Origin: Branchiostoma floridae
Taxonomy: Eukaryota; Chordata; Leptocardii; Amphioxiformes; Branchiostomatidae
Assembly (NCBI RefSeq): GCF_000003815.2
Contig: NC_049985.1
Span: 16,385,604-16,449,603, forward strand
Direction: 5' to 3'
Length of the DNA stretch: 64,000 bases
The translations under genes were made by a program, and so were the position numbers. Positions 22,701 through 34,200 of this stretch are shown here, piece after piece. The first letter of the stretch is position 1; every line of letters begins with the position of its first letter. The notes below the pieces were generated by a model. That model had not been told where the DNA came from and did not search any database. It worked only from the letters and a program-made list of their open reading frames with translations.

Positions 22701-23435
22701 TTGAAAAAATTCGGAGCACGGATGCTAATGTCTATAGATCTATAGTGATAAGGTTCTAATCTTTACTTAAAGTAGAGTAACACGGAACATGTTTCTATAT
22801 TCATAAAGTGATTTAAGATCAACAAAAAGATGTTTTGATAAGGCTGGTATTATAAAATCAGTATAAAATTAGGACGACCTGCAATGTTTTCAATTCAAGA
22901 TATAGCACTAAAGGTACCTTTCCATGAAATTTGGTGCAGAAATATTCTAATCAAAAACGTTACTATGGACACGTACAAACAATCAGAACACAGTCAACTC
23001 GTGACCAAATGAAATGTTATGTCAGCATGTTGAACCATCTCTAGATTAGAAGTCCATTGGTACCTTACACCCCCTTCTACTAGAGACTCGTTTCAGCCAG
23101 TCCGTTTTCAAATAAACCAGTTATTCATTCATTCATACTGTGATCGCGCTGCGACCTCTCTGCGACCACAGATTCGACAGTTATTCAAATTTGCTAAGTT
23201 TGCCGGAACGTCGCTCAAGGATTGTTGTCAAGGGGGGCTTTACGAACGATGTCTACAATATGGACATTGGTATAGTGCTACTGTACATTAATCCAAGCTT
23301 TTTCATTCCAGAGAACGTCATAAGAGGCTATACAAGCTAAACTGTCCTGATAAAGTAAAGCGCACGTGTGACGAGAACACATGGCCGTCGGTGCGTCAGG
23401 TGTATATAAATGGATCGTCAGCCGTCCTGACACAG

Positions 23436-24493
23436 CCAATCACCTTCCGGAAACGTTATATAACGGTGGAACTGCGCACGTGACCAGGAGATGCGTGGAG
23501 GATGTGCTGTACAGCCTGTAATATACATGTGGTACTGTATATCCAACACTGAGAATGAATTGAGAACTTTAATATGCGTCTACTCGAACTTTTGTGTATG
23601 TATGATATTTGATATATACTTTCTAATCTATTTTATAGATGTTGGCGTTATTGACACGACAACTATCATGAGAAAGGTAATTCTACTTTCGGCTGGTTTT
23701 GACCGTTTTTAGGCGTTTTTTTTCTCGGGGATTGTATTTGGACAGGTTTTCTCTATGTCGCCAAGCCAAATGACACCAAAAAAAAATGCTAAAATAGGAA
23801 CCCCGACAAAAGCGCCTATGACAAGCCGGGGCCTAAACACACACACACACACTCACTCACTCACTCACTCACTCGAGACCCGTGTTATTGTAACCATAAC
23901 ACGGTCAGCCGGCCATTCACCTGTGTGTAGTTATATAAGGTGTCCCTCCGCACGTGTGCGGGAGTCCCGTGGATCAGGGTGACCCCCCGCGCACGCAGGT
24001 CGCACGTACAGGATGTGTACACGTCTCGCTCAATGGACGTTTACTCAGCGATGATGCAGGCACGAGTAACACACAGTCTAACTCTAAGAGCTAAAACTTG
24101 TTTGTCGGAGATCTTTCTTCTTGTTGGCTTAATGGCCTGGAATGATTTTTTGGGGATTGTTTGTATATGTATATCAGTCTTTCTTTCGCTCTCAATGATT
24201 CTTTCTATGAATGCAATAGTGTGTTTGTGTGCGTGTGTGCACGTGTGTGTCTGTGTGTGTGTCTGTGTGTGTGAGTCCGGTCGCGTAACTGTGTGTGAGT
24301 TCGGTTGTGTGTGATTGTGTGTGTGTCTGTGTATGGGTGACCGTGACGCGCGCATGTGCGTGTGTGTTACTGCTGTAGTATGTGTGGACAATGAACGGAA
24401 AGTATTTACAATTGACTAGTTGCGTAGATCGTTGAACGCCTTAAATGGCCATTCACCTCCGTATAGTTATATAACGGTAAAACGGCGCACGTG
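23436..24493 (+). promoter_or_regulatory. Three promoter-like modules of constant internal spacing
   Basis: Each module has CCAATCACCT or CCATTCACCT, then GTTATATAAC/G, then CGCACGTG. GTTATATAA begins at 23455, 23930 and 24466. GCACGTG begins at 23476, 23950 and 24487, so the spacing is 21, 20 and 21 bp. The CCA(A/T)T block begins 19, 17 and 17 bp before GTTATATAA. Modules lie 475 and 536 bp apart. The look is that of a CCAAT-like box, a TATA box and an E-box, but no downstream gene is recognised. They could equally be parts of a tandemly duplicated repeat or solo transposon ends. Confidence 0.4.
24215..24365. repeat. TG-rich simple repeat
   Basis: GTGTGT tracts with scattered substitutions. 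They create long open frames on both strands (Cys-Val or Thr-His rich) that are not genes. Confidence 0.85.
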
Positions 24494-25087
24494 AGGTCGA
24501 GTCTCGTGAAGTAGTGGTATATTTTGTAAAGGTCTCACGTGCGCATTCTACAAGAGCTGCTGTAAGAGATATTCAACTCAAGACAATTGAAACTGAATCG
24601 CTACTTTATGAGCTGTGTAAACAGATATTGAAATGTTTTATTGCAAATCCAATGCAATGGGGCTAATTGCAAGTGAAGAAAGACTAGATGCATGAAATGA
24701 ATGAATGAATGTGGTCTAAATACATGTAGATAATCTAAATTGTAACATACAAATGTTAAATGAATGTACATATGGTTAAGAATAGGGTACTAAATAAATC
24801 TACCTAACTATTACGGGGTTTGACTTCTCTGAAATGCCCCATGTATTCTATGATTTGATGATCTTAGTAGGAAGAGAATCTTTTATGGCGTTTTTAACAA
24901 TGAAAATGTTGATGGTGATTTCGGACATGACTTCGTGAACGACGCCTCTCAGTTTCACAGCGCGTATAATGGGTAGAAAAACATAAAAAAAATGTTCCAG
25001 TGATTCCACACAATATTGACAATCCAAACTACGTCTGTTACATGTATTTGAGTCTTATAATGGAAAACACTGTAAATGTAGATTTTC

Positions 25088-27032
25088 CTAATTAATTGTG
25101 CAAATTAAGTCCAAATTTGCACTACGTTATGTACATCTCTGCCAAAGATACCTGCATACTGAAAATCATCGAAATTTATCATTCCTTTTTCCGTTATACT
25201 CCTTGGAAGATTTTGACAATATTACCCCTGCAGTTCCAGAGCAAGCTGCTAGGGGCCCAAACATACATCACTTCTTCCTTACATCACAAGCTATCTGCCA
25301 CCAGAAAAAATCCAGACCATAGCATGTCCAATAGCAAATATATGCGCCATTTTCAAAAAGGGAGACAGAGCGATCCCCAGTAACTACAGACCTGTTTCTC
25401 ACCAGTATTTCCTGTAAACTACTGGAACACATTATCCACAGCCATATCATGAAACACCTAGAAGGCCACAATATACTAACGGACTACCAGCATGGTTTCA
25501 GAGCAAAGCGATCCACAGAAACACAGCTTATCTTAACAGTTCACGACATAGCTGGGGCACTGAACAATAAAAGACAGGTGGATCTAGCAATACTCGATTT
25601 CACTGAAGCCTTCGATAAAGTCCCACATAGCAGACTCATATCAAAACTGGAGTTCTATGGAATTCAAGGTACTACACTTAACTGGCTGAAGGCTTTCCTG
25701 ACGAATAGAGAGCAAACAGTAGTGGTGGAAGGGAAGCCTCAGCTCCAGTTAAAGTAGCGTCGGGAGTTCCGCAAGGGACTGTGCTGGGACCATTGCTCTT
25801 CCTCTTGTACATAAACGACTTACCAGACCAGCTCGATTCAAGTGTTAGGTTACTTGCCGATGATTGTCTGTTATATATAGAGGTATCCACACAAAATGAT
25901 TCACAAGTTCTTCCGAAAGATCTGAACACCCTGGAAGAATGGCAAAGGAAATGGCTTATGCAGTTCAACCCTGATAAGTGCCATATCATGCACATAACAA
26001 ACAAACGAACACCAAATGTGTCCCCTTACCAGTTTTGTGGTCAGACATTAGAAACCACAAAAACCCACCCATACCTTGGTGTTACATTAACAACTGGGCT
26101 GAAAGTGGGGTGTCCATGTTAACAAAATAACAACCAACAAAATAACAACCAAGGCTAAACAGACATTGGGAGTAATCAAACGCAACTTGTGGGCATGCCC
26201 AACCAGGGTAAAATCACTTGCATACACGTCACTAGTAAGACCTAACCTTGAATATGCCGCTACAGTATGGGACCCGTATACAAAGAAAGACAAAGATAAA
26301 CTTGAAAGGGTACAGAACCAAGCTGCCCGATTCTGCACAAACAACTATAACAGGGATTCTAGTGTTACCAAAATGAAAACAGATTTGCAGTGGATGTCAC
26401 TTGAAGACAGAAGGAAAATGTTCAGACTTTCCATGATGTACAAAATGACCAATAAACTGGTGGACGTACCAACGGATAAGTATCTAATACCAGCTCAAAA
26501 AGAACAAGAAACAGTCATGCCTTCAAATACCAGAGTTACCAACCTAGGATTGATGTGTTCAAAAATTCGTACTTTCCCAGAACTATCGTGGAGTGGAACT
26601 TGTTATCACCAAGTACAGTAGGGGCATCTTCTCTTGGTAGTTTTAAAGAAAGCTTGCAGATAGATGTGCAAAAGTTAGGGGTAACGAGTCGTTCGGTGTA
26701 ATATAACCAGCTGCTGCCGCGCCGAGTGCCTGCAAAGCTGGTGTGTTACACCAAACGGCGGTTATACCGGCTATATAGATACAGATACAGATACAGTCCA
26801 GATCAAAAGATACAAAAATCAAGTTCTGCTGCAGTACAAAGGTCACACACCAGGGGGCCCCAAATTGACCTTGACCTTCATCTTCCCAGCACCTACCCAC
26901 ACACCAAAAATCATGGCAATCCATCCATAGGTTCTAAAGTTATGCTGACCACAAATATGCGGAAACACAAACACACAGACAAACAGACACACTAAGAACT
27001 ATACCTCCATTTTTCATGGAGGTAACAATTGC
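25088..27032 (+). repeat. AT-rich dispersed repeat split by a LINE
   Basis: 25088-25330 (TAATTGTGCAAATTAAGTCC, CTGCAGTTCCAGAGCAAGCT, GACCATAGCATGTCCA) and 26796-27032 (CAAGTTCTGCTGCAGTACAA, CACCAAAAATCATGGCAATC, final palindrome) are the two halves of the unit seen uninterrupted around 29.1-29.6 kb. They are separated by a LINE insertion at 25331-26795. The right end is the hairpin TACCTCCAT...ATGGAGGTA at 27002-27024. Confidence 0.65.
25331..26795 (+). pseudogene. 5'-truncated, frameshifted non-LTR retrotransposon (reverse transcriptase)
   Basis: Reverse-transcriptase blocks appear in order but in shifting frames: AIFKKGDRAIPSNYRPV (25350 region), DYQHGFRAKRSTETQL, AILDFTEAFDKVPHSRL, SGVPQGTVLGPLLFLLYIND (25770 region), LLADDCLLY in place of the usual (F/Y)ADD context, and HPYLGVTL (26070). 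A C-terminal helical region follows to about 26620. At least three frameshifts and stops (near 25380, 25757 and 26120) break it. The endonuclease domain is absent. The 3' end has a short tail of GATACA repeats (about 26780-26795). Direct repeats GTCCA at 25326-25330 and 26796-26800 mark the target duplication. The protein pattern suggests the CR1/Jockey-type LINE group. Confidence 0.85.
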
Positions 27033-28540
27033 AAGTCCCCCGTGAAGTAATCGTGGTGTTTGCAGTGAGCCTAAGGTGTTTGTTACCCTCTTCAAATACC
27101 GACATACCAAATGTCAGACTAATCCATTAAAAGGGTCTTGGTTTATAGGTGCGAATACGCAGGCCCAGACAAAAACAAGTTGTTCAAAATATGATATATT
27201 TAAGTCTGATCTTAGCATAAAAGGTCATTGTATTTGCTGTAAGATTATGTAAATGAGGCCCCTAGTTGCATGATCCATATCTAACAATGTTCAACTTTAC
27301 TTAAATTCCAACTGCCACAAGAACAAGAATGAAATTGCCACTATGGAATTATATCATGCATCAATTATGCGAATTAGGTATTCATTTGCATAAATGATAT
27401 CAGGTGATATTCCTCTCTAATTCATTTACATATGTTTTGAGAGTCCTGATTGGCATGATTTGTATCTGATTTATGTTTCCGTTTATGCCCTGGTACATGT
27501 ACTATATCACGACATTAGGCAGTGACCAATGTAGTGTAGGCCGGAGCCTCACATCTGCTTGGCATCTGAATGGCAACAGCTGTTTTCTGTGTCAATGTGC
27601 TAGATAAAAGGGCGTCAAAACAACACATAACCCAACATCTGCTCGGAGAAAACAAAATGAACGCAGGCCCACAACAGCCAACGCAACAGCATTAATGACC
27701 TGTTCGGCATTTCCATGAAGATAGGGGTGTTTTCTGAAATGTCACATTACCTATTAAAACTGCTACGGTGTAAAAAAAAGAGCATCATCTCGCACATACA
27801 GGCAGACGACATGCCAAACTACTTGTGAATACAGCAAGCAAATAGATACTGAGATAACGTTACAGCTGTGAACGTACGGACATGACCAACTACAATACTC
27901 CTTCGGGGGGTTACTCTCCTTTCCGGGGGTATTAAACACAAGCTAATTGAAGCTACAACATGTATGAGACATATTCACGTTATGTCTAGACGTTATATCA
28001 ACCTCTATAAGGTCTGGATCACATATCAGTCTGGATAACGGATGTTGGTGACTTTGAACTGGAACTCTCGACCGTGAGATTTTGAAGTCCACTTGAATGT
28101 TGTATAACGTTTACCATTGTTCCGCTGTTTACACAATGAAGTGCACGTAAAGAATGTTACGCAACGGCGTTACACAACCGGGTAACTGAAGTTCGTTGAC
28201 TTGGGTCATGATGTTAGACAAAGTTCACCATTGGTATAGTATAGAAGGTAGCTCAAAGGGAGGGGGGTAGCCTGTCACAATTTTGAACTCGGGGGCTCAC
28301 TACTAGTATTTAAGGTCGCGGAGTACAATATCATACTGAGATTAGTTATGTTTACCTCAGTTAATAATTCTTCTTCCGTTGCAAACAATTAAGGTCAATG
28401 ACCCAGGCAAGACGGCAGTCACCGCCATGTGGTGTCAGATTACACCATGTAGCAAGTAGCAGGACAGAGTTGAAGGGGCTGGTCACCATATACATGTGTA
28501 TAAAATGGGTTTGAGTAAAAACTAGAGTTCGGCGACCTCA

Positions 28541-29589
28541 TACCTCCATGAAAATTTAGAGCTTTTGTAAATTTCATGCAAATGACTAAGCCATTAACAT
28601 AATTTATGCATGGTGTTGTTCATCATTGACAAACGTACACATGTCACAATTATAAAATTCCCATTATTAATCATAAAGCGGTTTTGCAATTATTACATAA
28701 ATTATGCAAATAAGTTCCTCATTACCATATTTAGTATCTGCTTATATTCCACCTATCATAATTAACATGTGTTACATTTATTGAAGTCCAGTTATTGAAA
28801 ACAATGGAATTATACAATTTCCTCATTAATTATGCAAATTAAGTCCTCATTTGCATAACATGTATATCATTATGAACATCTTTGCCTAAGGTACCCGCAT
28901 GCCTAATATGATGCCAATCCGTCAATCCTTTCTGCAGTTATCCTCTTTGGAATGTCTTGACAAAAACGCCCCTGCAGTTCCTAAATTAAATGTTAGGGGG
29001 CTGAAATTTGCTCCACTTTGTCATGACACTGTAAGCTATCTACCACCCAAATGTCAAGACCATATCACGTCAAAAACAAGAGATACATAGAAAAAACTGC
29101 TATGATTGAATGTTGTCATTAATTATGCAAATTTGCTCTTATTTTGCATAATTAGCATATCATCTTGTACAACATTGTCCAAGGTACCTACATACCAAAA
29201 ATCATGAAAATCCGTTGTTCCCTTCTTGAGTTATCCTCGTCAGAAGTTTTTGACAAAAATGCCCCTGCTATCCCAAAACTAGACGCTAGGGGGCCCAAAC
29301 TTATGTCACTTCTTCCTGAGCACAAGAGCTATCTAATACTCAAAAATCGTGACCATAGCATGTTCAGAACACCAAGATAGCAAAACCGGAAGTTGCGCTG
29401 CAGTACCAAGGGGAGCCGCTAGGGGGCCCAAAATCTAATCATTTCCAACTTTCATCACACCCTACCAACACAGCAAGTATCAAACCAATCCACCCAGCCG
29501 TTCTTGAGTTATCTTGTTTACACACAGACAGACACACAGACAGACAAACGCGGGGTAAAATATAACCTCCATGACATTTCATGGAGGTA
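28541..29589 (+). repeat. Dispersed AT-rich repeat with TACCTCCATGA termini (~1.05 kb)
   Basis: It begins TACCTCCATGAAAATT and ends TTTCATGGAGGTA, giving an 11-13 bp inverted terminus. The last 24 bp (29565-29588) form a 10-bp-stem hairpin, ACCTCCATGA/TCATGGAGGT. Inside, a roughly 280-bp module (ATTAATTATGCAAATT... AATGCCCCTGC... CTAGGGGGCCCAAA) is repeated at about 28.82-29.08 kb and 29.12-29.38 kb, with weaker traces before. CAGACAGAC repeats precede the hairpin. No coding frame is visible. Confidence 0.65.
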
Positions 29590-31032
29590 ATAAAAAGAAT
29601 CTCAGCCGTTAGAGTTCAGCCACCTGTCCTTAACCAATCAGGGGCGACGATATTGTTGCTACGAAATCCACACAGTATAGTCACCTATTAGTAATTAGCT
29701 AAACTTGTCCATGTGAAGGTGAACCTTATGTAGTTGCTTGCAAATGTTGCCCTTGTAAGTTTGTCCGGGTATAATCTATAATGTAGTGTGTCGTACTTGC
29801 TAAAGTCGTAGAGATTCTTATGTGACCGTCCAGCGAGGCGAAAGCCGTGGTGAATGATGGAGGAATACGCCAGCTTTTAGAACTATATGAGTTGAATTAT
29901 GATATTTATTCGTTCAGTACATTTGCGCCTGATAATTGTTGCCGCACACTGCTGTGCGTCGGCTGTAGTTCACATGACGTCCGCTTGGCGTCGTATGAAA
30001 GAGGGCTATGTATGAACAGGTTTTCTCCTTGATATGAACGAATCGACAATGTTCATTTAGACCTGATTATTTATCATATCTAGATTTATTTACTTCAGAG
30101 AATATTTCTGTCTTGAAAATGTGATACATGTGATTTCTTTTAAATCTATTTTCCTTTCATAATGAGATTTGTAGATCACAATTTTGTACCTTTCGCTAGC
30201 ACATGTCAATGTAGTTATCATGTTTTTAAGACAATGATTTTGTTAGCAAAAAAATTAGATGTATAGTCAAAATCCGTTTATTTATTGATGTTGTAACCCG
30301 AACTTAGCCATATTCTATTTTTGTAGCTTTCTTGTGCACCATACTTTGAATTTTGAAACGTCGAACCTTCTCACTTTGGGGTCTTTTATGTAAATTCTTA
30401 TCTGTAAATAGGCGAGATACATTGTGTTTTGCAACCTTCACTGGGTCTTCGTTAGGTATGCCACGCCTCTAGCGGGATATACTCAAACTGCAGTAATTAC
30501 ACGTCGCATTGTCTACCAAACTGAAACAGGTTGTTCCAGTCCATCTGAGTAACCACTTGGTGTTCCTTACCCTCTCACAAGCTTTGTTATTGTAATACTC
30601 GTTATAACAACGTAAAATAACAAGAGATTTCGTCCGTTCTGAAGTTAAATATGACGGATCAAGACTACTATGAGGCTGGTGTTCCTTGAGCGGCTGTGGC
30701 ATTCCAAGTCTGAACCTCCAAATTGACCCCGTGCCCTCAGAGGTGACGGACTAGAAACCAACAAGGTGAGTGTGTAACACGTAAGCAAATTACCCCCTCC
30801 CCCAAAATACACTACTTCAGTAGTTTTACTGACTCTATTCATCCCTCCAATAGTTCCATACAAACCAGGCTCTCTGACAAAAAAGTATCATGAGTAGACG
30901 TACCTATCAAAATTCTTTGCCGTATGAAAGAAAGAATTTTAATCTATTATGGAAGCCATGCCAACATGGATGTAGTAGTAGTCTAAACCTCAGTATTATC
31001 ATGTTCTACAACTATGTCGAAACGTAGTACTG

Positions 31033-31215
31033 CAATACCTTCATGAAAAATGGAGATGTAGTTTTTGGTGTGTCTGTCTGTGTGTTTACGTTTCTGGATA
31101 TCTGTGGTCAGCATAACGTTAGAATCTCTGGATGTATTGACTATTGTAATAATATTTGGTATGTGGATAGGGGTTGGGAATACAATGATCAAGGTCGATA
31201 TTGGCCACACTGGAG
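31033..31215 (-). repeat. Reversed fragment of the same dispersed repeat
   Basis: TACCTTCATGAAAAATGGAG followed by GTGTGTCTGTCTGTGTGTTT is the reverse complement of the terminal part of the copy at 26.9-27.0 kb. Homology fades near 31.2 kb. Confidence 0.6.
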
Positions 31216-31688
31216 TGTGCTCTTGTTATTGTTGATAAACTGTATACGATCTTGATGTATATGGAATGCATAGATTTTCCAGAATTGTTGTTCAACAGCC
31301 AGCAAAAAATAAACAAGTTTCCCAAGTATGTAACAGATAATGTAGATTTAAAAAACAGCGGTCATATCATCAAGGGAAATTTCGGCACTTTTTTTGCACA
31401 ATTTTGTACGTACTATAAAGTAGTCCTGGTGCTTAACTCTAGAATATACAGTCATTATTAGTAGAATATCATAATAAGAGAATTGAACAACCTTTCCAGT
31501 GATATGTAATGCGATGGAATTGATAACGTATTCATGGAGATATGATAGACCAAACTAAAGTTTCCCAACCTTTTGTGTTGAGTTTATACGCCTTATATAT
31601 TGTATTGATATTTATCTATTTTTATTAGTATTTGTCGAGCTGTTAAGTAATCCAGTTTGCATTCTTTAATACAGGTTTGACGACAACA

Positions 31689-33562
31689 ATGGTGGATTGG
31701 AAGGAGTTCACCGTGGTTGTTCTTTGCTTGATCCTGATGACATCTTACGTTGTTTGGGACAACAAAGGCGCATTCGAATTTCCCGCCATGATTCCGCGTG
31801 TTATGAACATAACGAGACTGACGTCATCAGGCATCAACGACACACAAAGTTCTGAAAACACGCAAAGTTCTGAAACGTCGCTGAAGGTTGGAAGTTCTGA
31901 AGAGCGATTGATGGATAGCATCATGTCGCATTACAACATGACATCCGTCCGGGAACTACAGTAAGTTACATTTACTTTTGTAGCCTGGCGCCAGTAAGCT
32001 GTACTTCGGACTCTCCTTACAGTGTAGACTCTCCTGGTCACTTTCGTAGCTACTAAAGCAACCGAGTGAGCGGAGCAAAGCTAAAAGGCTGGCACCCAGG
32101 CTACTACTTTTGATACACAGTATGGAAAGTAGATATGCAGTCTATAGACGAGCAATCTATAGCTTTACGTAAGACAAAAGGTTACTCGTACAACTGGATA
32201 GTTCTTTGAAACGTCAGAGTAAAAATTGAACATGATCTGGAGTGCACCATTTTTTTGACCGAAAACTGTGAAAGAAAACTACTAGAGGGAGTCTATACTT
32301 TGTTTTGTAATCTAATCTAATTTGCAGACGATTGTAGTGTAGTAACGATGTTCTGCCTTTGAATACATTTTTATCAGCCTTCGTTACAGTCTTCCTCTGT
32401 TTTTTTTAGGCACGGTTTCATGACATATGTACATATTTCAGCCATAATATATATTTGTGATCAAGTCTTTTGCAAAGTATTACCTGCTATGATATTTCCC
32501 ACATAGGCACATCACAAGGAAATACTTTTCTCCTAAAAGACATATCATAGCTATGTCAGACCTGGACATCTTCATAGAAAAATGCCACACAAAATCTTTC
32601 ACACTTCGCAACTCGAAAAAACGTTGTGACGTCACACATACCCCCATCAAACGGTACCGGACATGCGCGTTGATAGGAAACGGTGGAATACTACTGGATA
32701 GCGGCTGTGGTGCGGAGATAGATGCTCACGAGTTCGTCATTCGGAATAACCTTCCGCCGACTCTTCCGTACGCCAAGGATGTGGGGAAGAGAACCAACCT
32801 CACTACAATAAATCGCGCACGATTGGCACAAGTTGCAAGGGGACTGAGGCGCAAAAAGAAGAAAGACACACTGGCCCGACTTGGAGAGTCGCCGGGAATG
32901 ATATTCAGCTACTCGCTGTCCCTCCCAGGGTCTCCTTCCAAGAAGAAACTTGAGGCCATAGACAAGGCCATCAAGGAGAACAACATCGATGCAGTAACAG
33001 CGTTTTCACATCAATCTTACATGGGGAACAAAGGGTACGAGTAAGTAAATTACAAATTCATCAAAAAGAGGTTTGCGGCAATAAAAGAATATTCGCCGTC
33101 TGTGCCAAATTTCGACAGTTCCAAATGTTTGCTCTCATTTGCAAGAAATTCGCAATTTCTGTGGACAAATAGACCTTTATTAATTGGGCAGATTTTGGCA
33201 CAGTCCAATGAGGTCGTGTTGTATTGTGTTACGTCCTGTATAAATGTATTAAATATCATATCATATCTCCATCCCACAGCCTGTACAAGGAACTCTTCCA
33301 CAAGCGACTTCGACTTCCGTCAACCGGTATGAACACCTTCGCCCTGGCCTCCACTTTCTGTGACAGAATATCTCTGTACGGGTTCTATCCCCTCTCAACC
33401 TACAAGAACAAGACCGTCCCTTATCATTACTATGACGGGAAGATGTACAACAAGGTTCACAAGATGCCCGTGGAGTTTGAAACGTTTCAGCAGCTCCATA
33501 GTAAAGGGACAATAAGACTCGTTGTTGGAAAATGTAACGTTACTTTAGGCGAAAAACTGTAA
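31689..33562 (+). CDS. ST8SIA: Alpha-2,8-sialyltransferase family protein (ST8Sia-like), complete
   Basis: Three exons, 31689-31960, 32507-33040 and 33280-33562, joined in phases 2 and 2, give 362 residues. A type II signal anchor (residues 6-24, TVVVLCLILMTSYVVW) is followed by a short stem with N-glycosylation sites (NIT, NMT). Sialyl motif L spans about 142-197 (RTCALIGNGGILLDSGCGAE, then DVGKRTNLTTIN). Motif S spans about 284-307 (TGMNTFALASTFCDRISLYG). Motif III is HYYD at 318-321, and the VS region has His342 in LHSKG. Cys144 and Cys296 are the expected disulfide pair. The enzyme would transfer sialic acid from CMP-sialic acid to sialylated glycans in the Golgi lumen. Acceptor use and the exact orthologue (III, V or VI type) cannot be told. 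An AG at 31673-31674 just before the ATG suggests an upstream non-coding exon. Confidence 0.9.
31981..32104. mobile_element. Short TIR element (124 bp) in ST8Sia intron 1
   Basis: TAGCCTGGCGCCAG at the left and CTGGCACCCAGGCTA at the right are inverted, with one mismatch. The interior is CG-rich and non-coding (GCAACCGAGTGAGCGGAGCA). Confidence 0.6.
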
Positions 33563-34004
33563 CCTAAGGATTTTCCGCTGTCGCAATATACATGTACATT
33601 TGTATCAGAATCATCTAAACCAAAAACTACACTAGCACACTCACGATATACGATGGCAGTTTGATAAGGGATGCTTACCGAAATCTCAAAGTTATTACAG
33701 CAAATATCAAATCGGATGAAGTCTCTCGGCGGGGATAAAAATATTTTTTGACTGACGGCCGGGCTTCTCTGAAGTTGTGAAGGGAAAACGGATGATGTCC
33801 ACATATTTCAGGTGTTTGTGAAATAGAGCGCTTTAATTGCTACAAGGAAAGAAACAAGTGCCATGTGAAAGCGAAGGTTTATAATTCCAGGTAGTACAGA
33901 TTTTATGATGCCTTCTTCACCAAATCACAACCTGTGCAGGGTATCAGTATAATTTAGATAATATATAGGATAATTATGTACCATATATCATATAATGGTT
34001 GACC

Positions 34005-34010
34005 AATAAA
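34005..34010 (+). terminator. Candidate polyadenylation signal, ST8Sia-like gene
   Basis: AATAAA 443 bases after the stop codon, in AT-rich sequence. The opposing gene's candidate signal is only about 100 bp away. Confidence 0.5.
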
Positions 34011-34102
34011 ACGTGATATACTCCTACCAGTATCCTAACAATGTGGTACCATACGATGATACGTAGATATACATATAAAGAGGTAATTCCGTTCAAAATG
34101 GG

Positions 34103-34108
34103 TTTATT
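34103..34108 (-). terminator. Candidate polyadenylation signal, PCYOX1-like gene
   Basis: TTTATT on +, that is AATAAA on minus, 93 bases after the PCYOX stop codon. This implies a very short 3' UTR and tail-to-tail ends with the sialyltransferase. Confidence 0.5.
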
Positions 34109-34200
34109 GTTTTGTTACTCCTAGGTTATGAATAGAGAACTTTCTTATTATGTCATTCACTAATCAGTTTTTGCTGGCTCCTCTGAAGCAGACTTTGCAC

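Larger units (their letters stand above)
17268..31674. other. 14-kb repeat-rich intergenic region
   Basis: No gene is recognised between LONRF and the sialyltransferase. It includes a half MITE at 22571-22700, GTGGTTTTA MITE sequence at 20129-20310, a TG-rich tract near 24215-24365, triplicated TATA/CACGTG modules (23434-24493), LINE and AT-rich repeats at 25.1-27.0 kb, a larger copy at 28.5-29.6 kb and a reversed fragment at 31.0-31.2 kb. About 17.3-18.3 kb should contain the LONRF promoter. 29.6-31.0 kb shows nothing I can name. Confidence 0.6.

Noticed and set aside
24041-24391. Frames of 116-124 codons over the TG-rich region
   Set aside because: Same cause; Cys-Val or Thr-His strings come from the dinucleotide repeat.
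29565-29589. Helitron 3' end (hairpin)
   Set aside because: No CTRR after the hairpin and no TC start at the other end; the inverted terminus fits a TIR element better.
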